Source of the DNA: Candidatus Saccharimonadales bacterium
GTDB lineage: Bacteria; Patescibacteriota; Saccharimonadia; Saccharimonadales; Saccharimonadaceae
Direction: 5' to 3'
NCBI GenBank assembly: GCA_035697325.1
Contig: DASSDB010000002.1
Span: forward strand, 155,232 to 219,231
DNA length: 64,000 nt
Positions 43,232 through 51,494 of the stretch are shown piece by piece. The translations under genes were made by a program, and so were the position numbers. Below the pieces are notes generated by a model. That model was not told the origin of the DNA. It made no database searches and was given only the letters and a program-made list of their open reading frames with translations. The first letter of the stretch is position 1. Each line of letters starts with the position of its first letter.

Positions 43232-44821
43232 AAAAAATTAGATGAATACACAAAAGAGGAGCTGATCTCCTACATTCGTCAACTTCAAAAGGATACAAAG
43301 TTTGGACTCGTCTGGAACCCCAAAGAAGAACAAGTTGCTATAGACTGCAGAACAAGGGTGCCGGTGCTCCGGGAAGTATCACAGAAAACAATCGCAAAGG
43401 CTGATGAAGGTGACCCGACACACCTACTATTAGAAGGGGATAATTATCATTCACTTTCCGTTCTCAATTACACTCATGCTGGTAGAATAAACGTAATTTA
43501 TATTGATCCACCCTACAATACGGGCAATAAAGACTTTATCTATAACGATCACTATGTAGATAAAGAAGACCCCTACAGGCATAGTGAGTGGCTGAGCTTT
43601 ATGGATAATCGTCTGCGCTTGGCGAAGAACCTTCTAGCCAGTACGGGAACGATTTTTATAAGTATTGATGACAATGAATATGCCCATTTAAAAATCTTGT
43701 GCGATAAGATATTTGGCGAAGAGAATTTTATCACAAGTATTATTTGGCAGCGTAAACGCGGTAGGGATAATTCGGCTAAATATTTTAGCAAAAGTCACGA
43801 GTATCTTCTTGTGTATAGTCGTATTAAAAATGCGCCAACTCTTAATAAGATCAATATGGATGAAGGAACGAAAAAAGCTTATAGGAATCCAGACAATGAT
43901 CCTCGAGGAGCGTACAGGCTATTAGGCGCCTGGGCTAGGGGCACTCAGGGTGGTAGTCGTTACGAGTTCATATCAAAAAATGGTAAGATTTTTAGCGAAA
44001 GATTATGGCTTTTTGCGAAGTCACGAATGCTTGAGCTTGATAGAGATGATAGACTCGTTTTTGTGGGTGACAAAGTATATCGAAAACTCTTTCTATCCGA
44101 GCATACCGGCTCTGTACCGGAAACGGTCTGGGCTGATACTTCAAACGCCGCTAACGCCGCCGATGAGATTAAAACAATATTTGGCAAACAAGTTTTTGAT
44201 ACAGTTAAACCACTGCCTTTTATAAAACGCATACTCCAGATTGCCACAGATAAAAACGGCATAATCTTAGATTTCTTTGCGGGTAGTGGCACAACAGGTC
44301 ATGCCGTCCTCCAACTAAATGCCCAAGATGGTGGCAAACGTCAATTCATACTAGGCACAAATAATGAAAATGGTATTGCCGAAAATATTACATATGAGCG
44401 TATCGATAGGGTCATTAATGGGTATTCAGGCACACAGGGCATTCCTGCCAAACTGCGTTATTACAAGACGGATTTTGTAAATACCAATAACCTTGACAGT
44501 CTTACCGATAAAGACAGACTAGAGATTGCAAAAGAGATGGCTGTAATGGTTGCCCTTCATGAAAATTCATTTGATCAAGTAGAGCAAACAGACTACTGGC
44601 AAACATACGAAAATAACATACAGGTTACTGCTATTTACTACCGCGAAGATAAGACTCGCATTCAGGAGTATATAGACAAACTAAATACTCAAGACAAACA
44701 TGTAAAGCTATACATATTTGGATGGGGCAAGAACGTTGGCAGAGAGTATGCTAGTAAAAAAATAAGTGTAGAGGATATTCCTGAGCCGTTGATTGAGCTG
44801 TATAGGGAGATTACTAAATAA
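43226..44821 (+). CDS. mod: Type III restriction-modification system DNA methyltransferase (Mod), adenine-specific
   Basis: The 531-residue protein methylates adenine N6 at the recognition site, protecting host DNA and giving Res its specificity. The motif order is that of the beta class: catalytic motif IV VIYIDPPYNTGNKDF at about residue 95-105, then the AdoMet motif I IILDFFAGSGTTGHAVLQL at about 350. The region between (about 170-330) is the target-recognition part. The C-terminal 100 residues are unlike other parts and may contact Res. The stop overlaps the res start by one base (TAATG). Codon use seems more ATA/AAA-rich than in neighbouring housekeeping genes. Confidence 0.93.
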   Translation: MSKKLDEYTKEELISYIRQLQKDTKFGLVWNPKEEQVAIDCRTRVPVLREVSQKTIAKADEGDPTHLLLEGDNYHSLSVLNYTHAGRINVIYIDPPYNTGNKDFIYNDHYVDKEDPYRHSEWLSFMDNRLRLAKNLLASTGTIFISIDDNEYAHLKILCDKIFGEENFITSIIWQRKRGRDNSAKYFSKSHEYLLVYSRIKNAPTLNKINMDEGTKKAYRNPDNDPRGAYRLLGAWARGTQGGSRYEFISKNGKIFSERLWLFAKSRMLELDRDDRLVFVGDKVYRKLFLSEHTGSVPETVWADTSNAANAADEIKTIFGKQVFDTVKPLPFIKRILQIATDKNGIILDFFAGSGTTGHAVLQLNAQDGGKRQFILGTNNENGIAENITYERIDRVINGYSGTQGIPAKLRYYKTDFVNTNNLDSLTDKDRLEIAKEMAVMVALHENSFDQVEQTDYWQTYENNIQVTAIYYREDKTRIQEYIDKLNTQDKHVKLYIFGWGKNVGREYASKKISVEDIPEPLIELYREITK

Positions 44822-47121
44822 TGATAGTTTTAAAACCATTCCAGGAAGCTGCCGTGTCTAAGATGAAGGATAATTTCCTTATGCTGTGGAAGAGTGAAAC
44901 GCGCGGTGCAAACCTAATCCTCAAAGCCCCAACAGGTAGTGGTAAGACGACAATGATGGCGCAGTTTTTGCGTGATTTAACAGGCGAGCCCCGCTTTACA
45001 AATGCAGACGTAGCATTTCTATGGATTACTAAAGGATCCTTAGCTCAGCAAAGTAAAGATAAATTGCTTGAGTACTATGACGGTGTAAGTGAAAACAAAC
45101 TACTCGATATAAATGATTTGCGTGATGGCGTATTGCCGCGCAATGCAGTATTCTTCGTAAATTGGGAAAAGCTAGTAAGTCGCTCTGCTGAAAACCGTCG
45201 TCTACGAGTAGATGGAGATACTACAATAAGCTTCGATACGTATATAAGGAATACACACAATAAAGGTCGCGAAGTAATTCTTATTATTGATGAAGAGCAT
45301 CTAGCTGCAAATACCGTATTGGCAAGCGACCTAATTCAGAATGTTATTAGGCCGCGTATTATTATTGGTGTATCTGCTACGCCGCAGAATTCGGGCGCAA
45401 TGACTGTGGAAGTACCGCATGAAGACGTGGTAGAGAGTGGACTTATTAAAGAAAAGATTATCTTTCAGACCGAAGAAGACCTACGTAAGTTTACAGGTGC
45501 GGAAACCAATCAAGACGAGATACTACTTGAACTAGCATGGCAAAAACGTCTAGAGCTTCTACAGTTTTACAAAGATATTGGCGAAAATATTAATCCCCTG
45601 GTGCTAATACAGTTACCGAATGATGATCAAGCAAGCGTGGAGACTGGTACGAGTAAACGTGATATCGTGGTGGCATTCTTAAAGAATAAAGGTGTTACGG
45701 ATGAAGAGATTGCGGTTTGGTTAGACAAGGATAAGACACTAAACCTTTCTACGGTGCGTGAGAACAACTCTTCTGTGGCATTTCTATTATTTAAGCAGGC
45801 GGCGGCCACAGGATGGGACTGTCCGCGCGCTAGCGTACTTGTAATGTTTCGTGAGATCAAAAACGCTACATTTGCTATACAAACAGTAGGGCGCATTCTG
45901 CGCATGCCTTTGGCACGGCACTTTACCGAACCGGCTCTCAATTTAGGCTATCTCTATACTAACTACAAGCGTAATGAGATAGTAGCTACCTATGACAAAA
46001 ACGGTATTGGTGAGAACCGGCCAACGATTTATGAATCTAAACGCAAAGCACATATCAAACCCTTAGTATTGGAAAGTACTAACTCGGTACGTAGTGATTA
46101 CAACGACTTAGGTGATTCATTTCAGCAAGTTTTTAAGCACATAGCCAATGATTTTTTTGATATTCAGGATTCATTTGACACTCGTGAACGCATTGCCCAG
46201 ATTGAGGCGAAAGGCCTGAATCTCACACCGGAAATTACAAGTGACATCATCACGGGTGTGGAAATAGATGACTATGACAACTTTGTGACCGAGCTAAAAG
46301 CAGAGGGTAGCACCCAAGCGCAAAAAATATCTCTCCATGATGTAGAACGCCTCTACAATCTCTATTGCTTTAAGATTATTAATGAACAGACAGATACACG
46401 AATGAAGTATGCGCCTACTCGTTCATGGGGGCCGCTAAAGTCAGCATTAAATGTTTGGTTCAGTAATAATACGCAATTAGATCGTGCCAACTACTACAAG
46501 GTGATTATAAATGACTTTCTAGCCGCCGAAAAAGGTGGTCATAGCATCCTTCTAGAAATTATACGTAAGGCGCTATGGAACTATCGACCAATTCGTGTCA
46601 ATGAAATTGTCCAGAAGGCAGAGCAAAATCGAGAGCGTGGCATAGTAAGTATTGAGGTACCTGCTGCTAGCGACCGCTTCACGGACTTATGTGAAGAACT
46701 GGATGTAAAACGTAACGTATACGACCGTTTTTATATTGGCAAAGATTACAAAGGAAGAAAAAATGAAGAAGCTTTCCTGCGCTTCATTGATAATAATGAA
46801 GAGGTAGAGTGGTGGCATAAAAATGGTGATCACGGAAGCCTCTACTTCGCTGTGCCATATATGGACGGCGAGATAGAACAATTATTTTATCCCGATTGGT
46901 TTATTAAAACGAGGGGTAAGACATGGGTTGTAGATACTAAAAGCGGGGAAACAGCCAATAGCGCCGGTAGTCGTGCTGAAGGACTTAGGGCGTGGCTTGA
47001 AGAGCGCGAAGGTTTTGACGGGGGCATAGTGATTCCCGGCGAATTAGGAACCTGGAAGATATTCGTGGGCAGTGAATATCGTACAGACGATTCAGAACAG
47101 TGGAAACCATTTACCCCATAG
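44821..47121 (+). CDS. res: Type III restriction enzyme, helicase-endonuclease subunit (Res)
   Basis: The 766-residue ATP-dependent endonuclease subunit begins VLKPFQEAAVSKMKD (Q-motif region), followed by Walker A LKAPTGSGKTTMMAQFL (about 38-48), motif II ILIIDEEHLAANT (about 152-160), motif III GVSATPQNSG and motif VI QTVGRILRMPLARH (about 355-370). The C-terminal nuclease signature is LFYPDWFIKTRGKTWVVDTKSGET (PD-x-n-D-x-K) near 690-710. Family Res proteins are often 900-1000 residues, so this one is compact but keeps all motifs. With mod it forms a complete system next to tRNA-Asn. Confidence 0.92.
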   Translation: MIVLKPFQEAAVSKMKDNFLMLWKSETRGANLILKAPTGSGKTTMMAQFLRDLTGEPRFTNADVAFLWITKGSLAQQSKDKLLEYYDGVSENKLLDINDLRDGVLPRNAVFFVNWEKLVSRSAENRRLRVDGDTTISFDTYIRNTHNKGREVILIIDEEHLAANTVLASDLIQNVIRPRIIIGVSATPQNSGAMTVEVPHEDVVESGLIKEKIIFQTEEDLRKFTGAETNQDEILLELAWQKRLELLQFYKDIGENINPLVLIQLPNDDQASVETGTSKRDIVVAFLKNKGVTDEEIAVWLDKDKTLNLSTVRENNSSVAFLLFKQAAATGWDCPRASVLVMFREIKNATFAIQTVGRILRMPLARHFTEPALNLGYLYTNYKRNEIVATYDKNGIGENRPTIYESKRKAHIKPLVLESTNSVRSDYNDLGDSFQQVFKHIANDFFDIQDSFDTRERIAQIEAKGLNLTPEITSDIITGVEIDDYDNFVTELKAEGSTQAQKISLHDVERLYNLYCFKIINEQTDTRMKYAPTRSWGPLKSALNVWFSNNTQLDRANYYKVIINDFLAAEKGGHSILLEIIRKALWNYRPIRVNEIVQKAEQNRERGIVSIEVPAASDRFTDLCEELDVKRNVYDRFYIGKDYKGRKNEEAFLRFIDNNEEVEWWHKNGDHGSLYFAVPYMDGEIEQLFYPDWFIKTRGKTWVVDTKSGETANSAGSRAEGLRAWLEEREGFDGGIVIPGELGTWKIFVGSEYRTDDSEQWKPFTP

Positions 47122-47163
47122 CGAAGACATTTTGTGTTCGCAATTTTTTGGATGTCAATAAAA

Positions 47164-47172
47164 TGCTATACT
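47164..47172 (+). promoter_or_regulatory. Extended -10, leaderless position, for the small membrane protein gene
   Basis: TGCTATACT ends 6 nt before the ATG at 47179. No Shine-Dalgarno sequence is present. Confidence 0.55.
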
Positions 47173-47178
47173 AAAACC

Positions 47179-47388
47179 ATGCAAAAAATAGCTACAAAAG
47201 TATTCATTTACGCCTCAATCACGTTCGGTATCCTTGGTATTTTGGTTGTTATAACGGGGTCGGGGCCAGACAAGCAAGATTCTGCTTTGGGCGAAGTCCT
47301 CATAAGGCTCTTGGCTATGAATGTCTTTATTATCTTGTCCTCATTTGCCCTCAGTGTTGCTGGCAAGTACCTAAACGGTAAGTCATAG
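47179..47388 (+). CDS. Small two-helix membrane protein of unknown function
   Basis: The 69-residue product has hydrophobic segments at about 8-26 (VFIYASITFGILGILVVI) and 44-62 (LLAMNVFIILSSFALSVAG), joined by a short hydrophilic loop with GSGPDKQDS. No family is recognised. The ATG at 47179 was preferred over a GTG at 47134 because the former follows an extended -10 at leaderless distance and the upstream part has no membrane-protein character. It is a single-gene transcription unit after the restriction genes. Confidence 0.65.
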   Translation: MQKIATKVFIYASITFGILGILVVITGSGPDKQDSALGEVLIRLLAMNVFIILSSFALSVAGKYLNGKS

Positions 47389-47407
47389 TTTTACATCGGC
47401 ACTCTTT

Positions 47408-47416
47408 TGCTATAGT
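47408..47416 (+). promoter_or_regulatory. Extended -10, leaderless position, for the YdeI-like gene
   Basis: TGCTATAGT ends 6 nt before the ATG at 47423; TTTACA at 47390-47395 could serve as a weak -35 at 15 bp. Confidence 0.55.
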
Positions 47417-47422
47417 AAATAT

Positions 47423-47980
47423 ATGACAAAAATCGCCTCCGATGTTCCGGTAATTAGGTTTAAAGCCACGTTGCAAACGATCGGCAGGTGGACCATTCTG
47501 CGATTGCCCGAGAAGGCGAGCGAGCAGCTTCCGTCGCGCGGGCAAGTTATGGTACGGGGGGCAATCAAAGGACACGAATTAGCGCAAGTTCTGGAACCGG
47601 ATGGACGATGGGGCCACTGGTTTAAAGTGAGTAAAAATTTGCAAAAAACTCTCGGTGTTGAATCTGGTGATACGGTAAAGCTCGAAATTTCTCCAAGTAA
47701 AGATTGGCCAGAGCCAAAGATACCAACTGATTTCTCGAAAGCTTTAGCTAGCGCTCCTACCAAGGTCCAAAAACTTTGGCATGACATTACGCCAATGGCT
47801 CGATGGGAATGGATTCGATGGGTAAACGCCACAAGCGTTATGGAAACACGGGCACGACGAGTCGAGGTGTCTATGTCAAAGATGCAATCTGGTGAACGTC
47901 GGCCATGCTGCTTTAACTTGGCGGCATGTACCGACCCTGACTTGGCAAAAAGCGGCAGACTCAAAGATCCCCTAATATAA
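47423..47980 (+). CDS. DUF1905 plus YdeI/OmpD-associated domain protein
   Basis: The 185 residues form two parts. An N-terminal beta-barrel-like DUF1905 domain (about 8-95) contains ILRLPEKASEQLPSRGQVMVRG and GDTVKLEI. A C-terminal YdeI-type helical region (about 105-165) contains KVQKLWHDITPMARWEWIRWV and ARRVEVSMSKMQSGERRPCCFN. Such proteins are common in environmental bacteria; YdeI was linked to antimicrobial-peptide or bacteriocin resistance, but the reaction is unknown. It is monocistronic. Confidence 0.8.
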   Translation: MTKIASDVPVIRFKATLQTIGRWTILRLPEKASEQLPSRGQVMVRGAIKGHELAQVLEPDGRWGHWFKVSKNLQKTLGVESGDTVKLEISPSKDWPEPKIPTDFSKALASAPTKVQKLWHDITPMARWEWIRWVNATSVMETRARRVEVSMSKMQSGERRPCCFNLAACTDPDLAKSGRLKDPLI

Positions 47981-48011
47981 CGAGCCAATATCTACCATCC
48001 GGACTTTCGGG

Positions 48012-48017
48012 TATAAT
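48012..48017 (+). promoter_or_regulatory. -10 element of the Nudix gene at 48027
   Basis: A perfect TATAAT ends 9 nt before the ATG; the leader would be about 2-3 nt. Confidence 0.55.
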
Positions 48018-48026
48018 AATTAGGCT

Positions 48027-48431
48027 ATGAAACAAGTCGCCAAACTGATCATCATCGACCAAAATGACAACTATCTTCTTATGAAGCGAAGTGACCACCC
48101 TACGTTTCCTAATGACCCGGATCTTCCCGGTGGAACGCTTGAGGAAGGAGAAGAACCGCTGGAGACAATGCTCCGCGAAGTGACTGAAGAGGCAGGGGTT
48201 ACGGTGAATCCGCAAGAAGTGAAACACGTATACACCGGTGCAAATTATTCTCATCATGGTACGGTATATCATCTTTACACCACCCGCGTAAACGAGCGGC
48301 CGGAAATTATTATCAGCTGGGAGCATGATTCTTACGATTGGATGTCAAAAGAAGAGTTTTTGGCTCGTGTAGGCGGGGCCGCCGACACCTACATGCAAAT
48401 GGTCCACGACATCATAGGCCAGAAGTCGTAA
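48027..48431 (+). CDS. Nudix hydrolase
   Basis: The 134-residue soluble enzyme begins KLIIIDQNDNYLLMKRSDHPTF, then DLPGGTLEEGEEPLETMLREVTEEAGV, a complete Nudix box at about residues 37-60 (GG-x5-E-x7-REVxEEAG; given by position). Substrate could be an oxidised or free nucleoside triphosphate or a nucleotide sugar; the sequence does not say. It is a single gene with a near-leaderless start and is followed 19 bp later by the kinase gene, which has its own -10. Confidence 0.88.
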   Translation: MKQVAKLIIIDQNDNYLLMKRSDHPTFPNDPDLPGGTLEEGEEPLETMLREVTEEAGVTVNPQEVKHVYTGANYSHHGTVYHLYTTRVNERPEIIISWEHDSYDWMSKEEFLARVGGAADTYMQMVHDIIGQKS

Positions 48432-48437
48432 AGAACA

Positions 48438-48443
48438 TACAAT
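48438..48443 (+). promoter_or_regulatory. -10 element of the kinase gene at 48451
   Basis: TACAAT ends 7 nt before the ATG at 48451, inside the 19-bp gap after the Nudix gene. Confidence 0.45.
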
Positions 48444-48450
48444 AAGAAGT

Positions 48451-48975
48451 ATGCAGCGCTTAGTTATTATCAGAGGGAATTCAGGCAGCGGAAAGTCTAC
48501 CGTTGCCAAGCGGCTTCAGAAGGAAATGGGGTATCAAACCATGCTCATCCCTCAAGATATTGTGAGGCGTGAAATGCTCAGGGTACGCGACAAACCGGGC
48601 AATCCCAGTATCCGGCTAGTATATGATCTTGCTATGTATGGCAATAAAATAGGGTTTGATGTTATTGTTGAGGGTATTTTTGTAAGTCAACGATACGGCG
48701 AGACGCTCAAAAAACTCATTGGTGATTTTGATGGCATGTCGCACGTCTATTATTTTGATATTTCCATCGACGAGACATCAAAGAGGCATAATTCGAAGCC
48801 GAACGCGCACGAATTCGGCGAAAAAGAACTGCGTGAATGGTGGGTGGAGAAAGATTATCTTGGGGTTCCTGGCGAGAAAAGTATAGCGGCCAGTATGACA
48901 GAAGACGACATTATGACTATGTTCATAGACGACATGACTATAAAACCCCGGCTTCACAAGAATTGGGTAAGCTAA
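48451..48975 (+). CDS. P-loop kinase-like protein (zeta-toxin/AAA_33 type)
   Basis: The 174 residues begin LVIIRGNSGSGKSTVAKRLQ (Walker A at 8-16). Then come LIPQDIVRREML, a D-x-x-R element, VIVEGIFVSQRYGETL (Walker B-like) and a lid-like R-H-N segment, ETSKRHNSKPNAHEFGEKEL. Small kinases of this type phosphorylate nucleosides, sugars or antibiotics; zeta toxins phosphorylate UDP-GlcNAc. No antitoxin-like partner is adjacent, so a housekeeping or resistance kinase is more likely than a toxin. Confidence 0.75.
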   Translation: MQRLVIIRGNSGSGKSTVAKRLQKEMGYQTMLIPQDIVRREMLRVRDKPGNPSIRLVYDLAMYGNKIGFDVIVEGIFVSQRYGETLKKLIGDFDGMSHVYYFDISIDETSKRHNSKPNAHEFGEKELREWWVEKDYLGVPGEKSIAASMTEDDIMTMFIDDMTIKPRLHKNWVS

Positions 48976-49032
48976 CTGCCTTGCATTACTGATGTATAAT
49001 GAGAAGAACAGCAAAAGCGGAGGGGGATAGTA

Positions 49033-49494
49033 ATGCAGCAAAAAATTACAGCAAACTTATGGTTTGATGGAAACGCTAAAGAGGCCGTGGATTTTTATCT
49101 TTCGGTATTTCCTGACAGCAAAATTATTTCAACAGAAAATTACCCAAATAGCGAAGAAGAGGGGTTGGCTGATTTCCAAAAAGATTTAGCCGGTCAGCCA
49201 CTCGCGATTGATTTTGAATTAAATGGCATACGATTCACGGCTATCAATGCGGGTCCAGAGTTTAAATTTAATGAATCCGTCTCGTTTGCAATCACCTGTA
49301 AAGACCAAGAGGAAATCGACTACTATTGGGAAAAACTTTCCAGTGTTCCAGAAGCGGAACAATGCGGCTGGTGTAAGGATAAGTTTGGTCTCAGCTGGCA
49401 AGTCGTACCAGAAAATATAGGTGAGCTCATGAAGCGGCCAAATGCGTTTGCTAACATGATGCAAATGAAAAAGCTCGTTATCGAAGATTTTTAG
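49033..49494 (+). CDS. VOC-superfamily PhnB-like protein
   Basis: The 153-residue protein is of the glyoxalase/bleomycin-resistance fold. It begins KITANLWFDGNAKEAVDFYLSVF, the usual PhnB/3-demethylubiquinone-type start, then FTAINAGPEFKFNESVSFAI and WCKDKFGLSWQVVP. PhnB-like proteins often bind a metal or an antibiotic, but no activity can be assigned. Shine-Dalgarno GGAGGGGG precedes ATG by 5-10 nt, with TATAAT further upstream (a leadered mRNA). The flavoprotein gene begins 1 bp after its stop, so they share an operon. Confidence 0.8.
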   Translation: MQQKITANLWFDGNAKEAVDFYLSVFPDSKIISTENYPNSEEEGLADFQKDLAGQPLAIDFELNGIRFTAINAGPEFKFNESVSFAITCKDQEEIDYYWEKLSSVPEAEQCGWCKDKFGLSWQVVPENIGELMKRPNAFANMMQMKKLVIEDF

Positions 49495-49495
49495 T

Positions 49496-50179
49496 ATGTT
49501 GCTGACGCTTGTTGAAAAGTTCCCCCTCGTTGACAATATCTGGATTTTTCGTTTCAAACCCGAAGAGCCATTTGTGTGGATAGCGGGGCAATATATACGC
49601 GTAGAACTTCCGCACGAGAATCCTGATGAAGAAGGAACAAAGCGATGGTTTACAAATTCCGCTGCGCCATACGAGGGTGTTATGCAAATTTCTACTCGCA
49701 TCACGGGAAGTACGTTCAAGCAAGCATTGTCCCAGTTGGAATTAGGACACACACTTCAATTAATTGAGAGCCCCGAGGGTGATTTCGTTTGGCAAGATTC
49801 AGACCTTACTAAAATTTTCGTTGCTGCCGGTATCGGTGTTACGCCGTATCACAGTATTTTAAAACAGCGTGCTCACGATGGACTACCGCTAAATGCTACC
49901 CTTATCTACGGCCTACGTACTGAAGATGTGCCTTTTAAAGAAGAGTTTGATCAATGGATGGCGCAAGATCCGAATTTGAAAATAAAGTATGTGATAGGCG
50001 AGCCACTTACCGTTAGCAAACTCACAGAGCTAGAGCCGAACTTGAACGAGTCACTCGTGTATGTCTCCGGGCCCGAGCAAATGGTGGAAAAATTAGGTGA
50101 AGAACTAAAAGCGAACGGTCTACCGGAGGCTCATTTTAAGCATGATGGCTTCCCGCACTATGATGAGCAGAGCTACTAA
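49496..50179 (+). CDS. FNR-like FAD/NAD(P)H oxidoreductase without ferredoxin domain
   Basis: The 227 residues hold an FAD-binding barrel (about 1-95) with IAGQYIRVELPH and RWFTNSAAP (the R-x-[YF]-[ST] flavin motif). An NAD(P)H domain (about 100-227) follows with VAAGIGVTPYHSILK, LIYGLRTEDVPF and VYVSGPEQMVEKL. There is no 2Fe-2S domain and no cytochrome partner nearby. It could reduce a small redox protein or act as a flavin reductase. It is translationally close to the VOC gene. Confidence 0.85.
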   Translation: MLLTLVEKFPLVDNIWIFRFKPEEPFVWIAGQYIRVELPHENPDEEGTKRWFTNSAAPYEGVMQISTRITGSTFKQALSQLELGHTLQLIESPEGDFVWQDSDLTKIFVAAGIGVTPYHSILKQRAHDGLPLNATLIYGLRTEDVPFKEEFDQWMAQDPNLKIKYVIGEPLTVSKLTELEPNLNESLVYVSGPEQMVEKLGEELKANGLPEAHFKHDGFPHYDEQSY

Positions 50180-50252
50180 GAGACTTCTCTCATAATCGCG
50201 CGGCCGTTCTGCGGGATCTCTGGAGACTTACGCAAAAGAGAAAAACAGAGAG

Positions 50253-50261
50253 TGGTATCAT
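50253..50261 (+). promoter_or_regulatory. Extended -10, leaderless position, for corA-like gene
   Basis: TGGTATCAT ends 6 nt before the ATG at 50268. The 88-bp gap before it has no other clear feature. Confidence 0.5.
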
Positions 50262-50267
50262 AGAAAT

Positions 50268-51182
50268 ATGATAAGCTACCTTCGTTCGACTAATTACCGG
50301 CCCGTCCTCAAAGAAAAAGAAACACTCCAGCCAGGTAGCTGGGTGCGGTGTGAAAAGCCGAACGAAGATGAATTGAAGCAGCTTAAAACCTGGGGTCTAG
50401 ACACAGAAATTCTTGTTGACACTCTAGACCCGCATGAGATCCCACGTGTAGAGCTCGATTCTGGCTGGACATACTTTATAACGCGACTGCCGGGTGCGGA
50501 TGATAATTTCAACGACTTCACAGCGCCGATTCTTTTTGCTCTTGGTGGCGAGTATTTAGTAACGGTCAGCCGCGACTCGCTTGGCCGTTTTTGGCAGCCT
50601 TTCATTGATAAAAACAACGCACCTACCACTCAGCAAACCAAGTTATTTTTGATCATGATCGACGCCATCGCTAAGCAGTACCAAACACGCGTGGCATCAA
50701 TCAACCGGCAAATGCGCGCGGCTACAAGTGATGTCACAAATCTTCACTCAAAGGATATTGGCGCGATCGTTCAGTACGAACGAAAGTTAAACGATTATCT
50801 GGATGCCCTTATTCCTACAAATACGGCGCTTGAGAATCTTCTTGGTGGGGGGTTGCTTCGTTTGTATGAGGACGACAAAGATTTGGTAGAAGGACTTTCG
50901 ATCGATGTTGAGCAATTAATTGCGCGATGCAAAAGCCTACTCCGTACCATTACAAATGTGCGTGACTCATACCGTGCTGTCATGGACACTCGCCTTAACG
51001 AAACAATTCGCCTTCTTACGGTTATTACGCTATCGCTCACTATTCCAACGATGCTCGCGGGACTCTTTGGCATGAACGTCGCCATTCCGGGAGGTGATTA
51101 CCCTTACACCTTTTGGATTATTGTTACTATTAGTCTTGTATTTGGAGTAGGTTTTGGATACTACTTCCTTAAAAAGCGTTAG
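50268..51182 (+). CDS. corA: CorA-type magnesium/divalent cation channel
   Basis: The 304-residue protein has a cytoplasmic alpha/beta funnel (about 1-240), a long stalk helix and two C-terminal membrane helices. The selectivity motif GMN lies at the end of the first, in LAGLFGMNVAIPG (about 268-275), and the second helix ends KKR. CorA forms pentamers importing Mg2+. It is one of two CorA-like genes here (the other starts at 56868), next to an MgtE gene. It is monocistronic with a leaderless-type start. Confidence 0.93.
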   Translation: MISYLRSTNYRPVLKEKETLQPGSWVRCEKPNEDELKQLKTWGLDTEILVDTLDPHEIPRVELDSGWTYFITRLPGADDNFNDFTAPILFALGGEYLVTVSRDSLGRFWQPFIDKNNAPTTQQTKLFLIMIDAIAKQYQTRVASINRQMRAATSDVTNLHSKDIGAIVQYERKLNDYLDALIPTNTALENLLGGGLLRLYEDDKDLVEGLSIDVEQLIARCKSLLRTITNVRDSYRAVMDTRLNETIRLLTVITLSLTIPTMLAGLFGMNVAIPGGDYPYTFWIIVTISLVFGVGFGYYFLKKR

Positions 51183-51238
51183 CTATTTGTGAAAAACCTG
51201 TGGAAAAGAGTATAGTTACTAGCATAAGGAGATACAAT

Positions 51239-51442
51239 ATGATTTCAGGCGATAAAAAAACAGTACGAGTAGTTAATCAGGCACCTATAGGGTTTATTTT
51301 CTTCCTGGCTTTTATCGGTTCGGCAATTTATTTTGTCCAGCATACTACTGGAGGTTTCTGGGAAGTAATCTTGGCATTGCTTAAAGCTATCGTTTGGCCT
51401 GTTTTCGTGATATATCACGTTTTGCAACTCCTTGGAGCCTGA
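51239..51442 (+). CDS. Small two-helix membrane protein of unknown function
   Basis: The 67-residue product has hydrophobic segments at about 17-35 (PIGFIFFLAFIGSAIYFV) and 43-64 (VILALLKAIVWPVFVIYHVLQLL). An AAGGAG Shine-Dalgarno lies 7-8 nt before ATG 51239, so this start is preferred over ATG 51200. TATAGT near 51212 is a possible -10. Similar short proteins occur widely in Saccharibacteria-like genomes, but I cannot name a family. Confidence 0.7.
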   Translation: MISGDKKTVRVVNQAPIGFIFFLAFIGSAIYFVQHTTGGFWEVILALLKAIVWPVFVIYHVLQLLGA

Positions 51443-51494
51443 GCTCGTTATCGGTGGATTATTAACTAGATTGTCGCCGCATTAAGAGCGGAGT

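Noticed and set aside
43226-47121. Type I restriction-modification system
   Set aside because: There is no specificity subunit; the beta-class Mod with DPPYNTG followed by a Res with PD-DxK end is the Type III layout.
48451-48975. Toxin of a zeta/epsilon toxin-antitoxin system
   Set aside because: P-loop kinase pattern fits, but no small antitoxin gene lies next to it and flanking genes have their own promoters.
51193-51208. TGTGGAAAA near 51200 as a DnaA box
   Set aside because: Single degenerate match far from the origin region; expected by chance.
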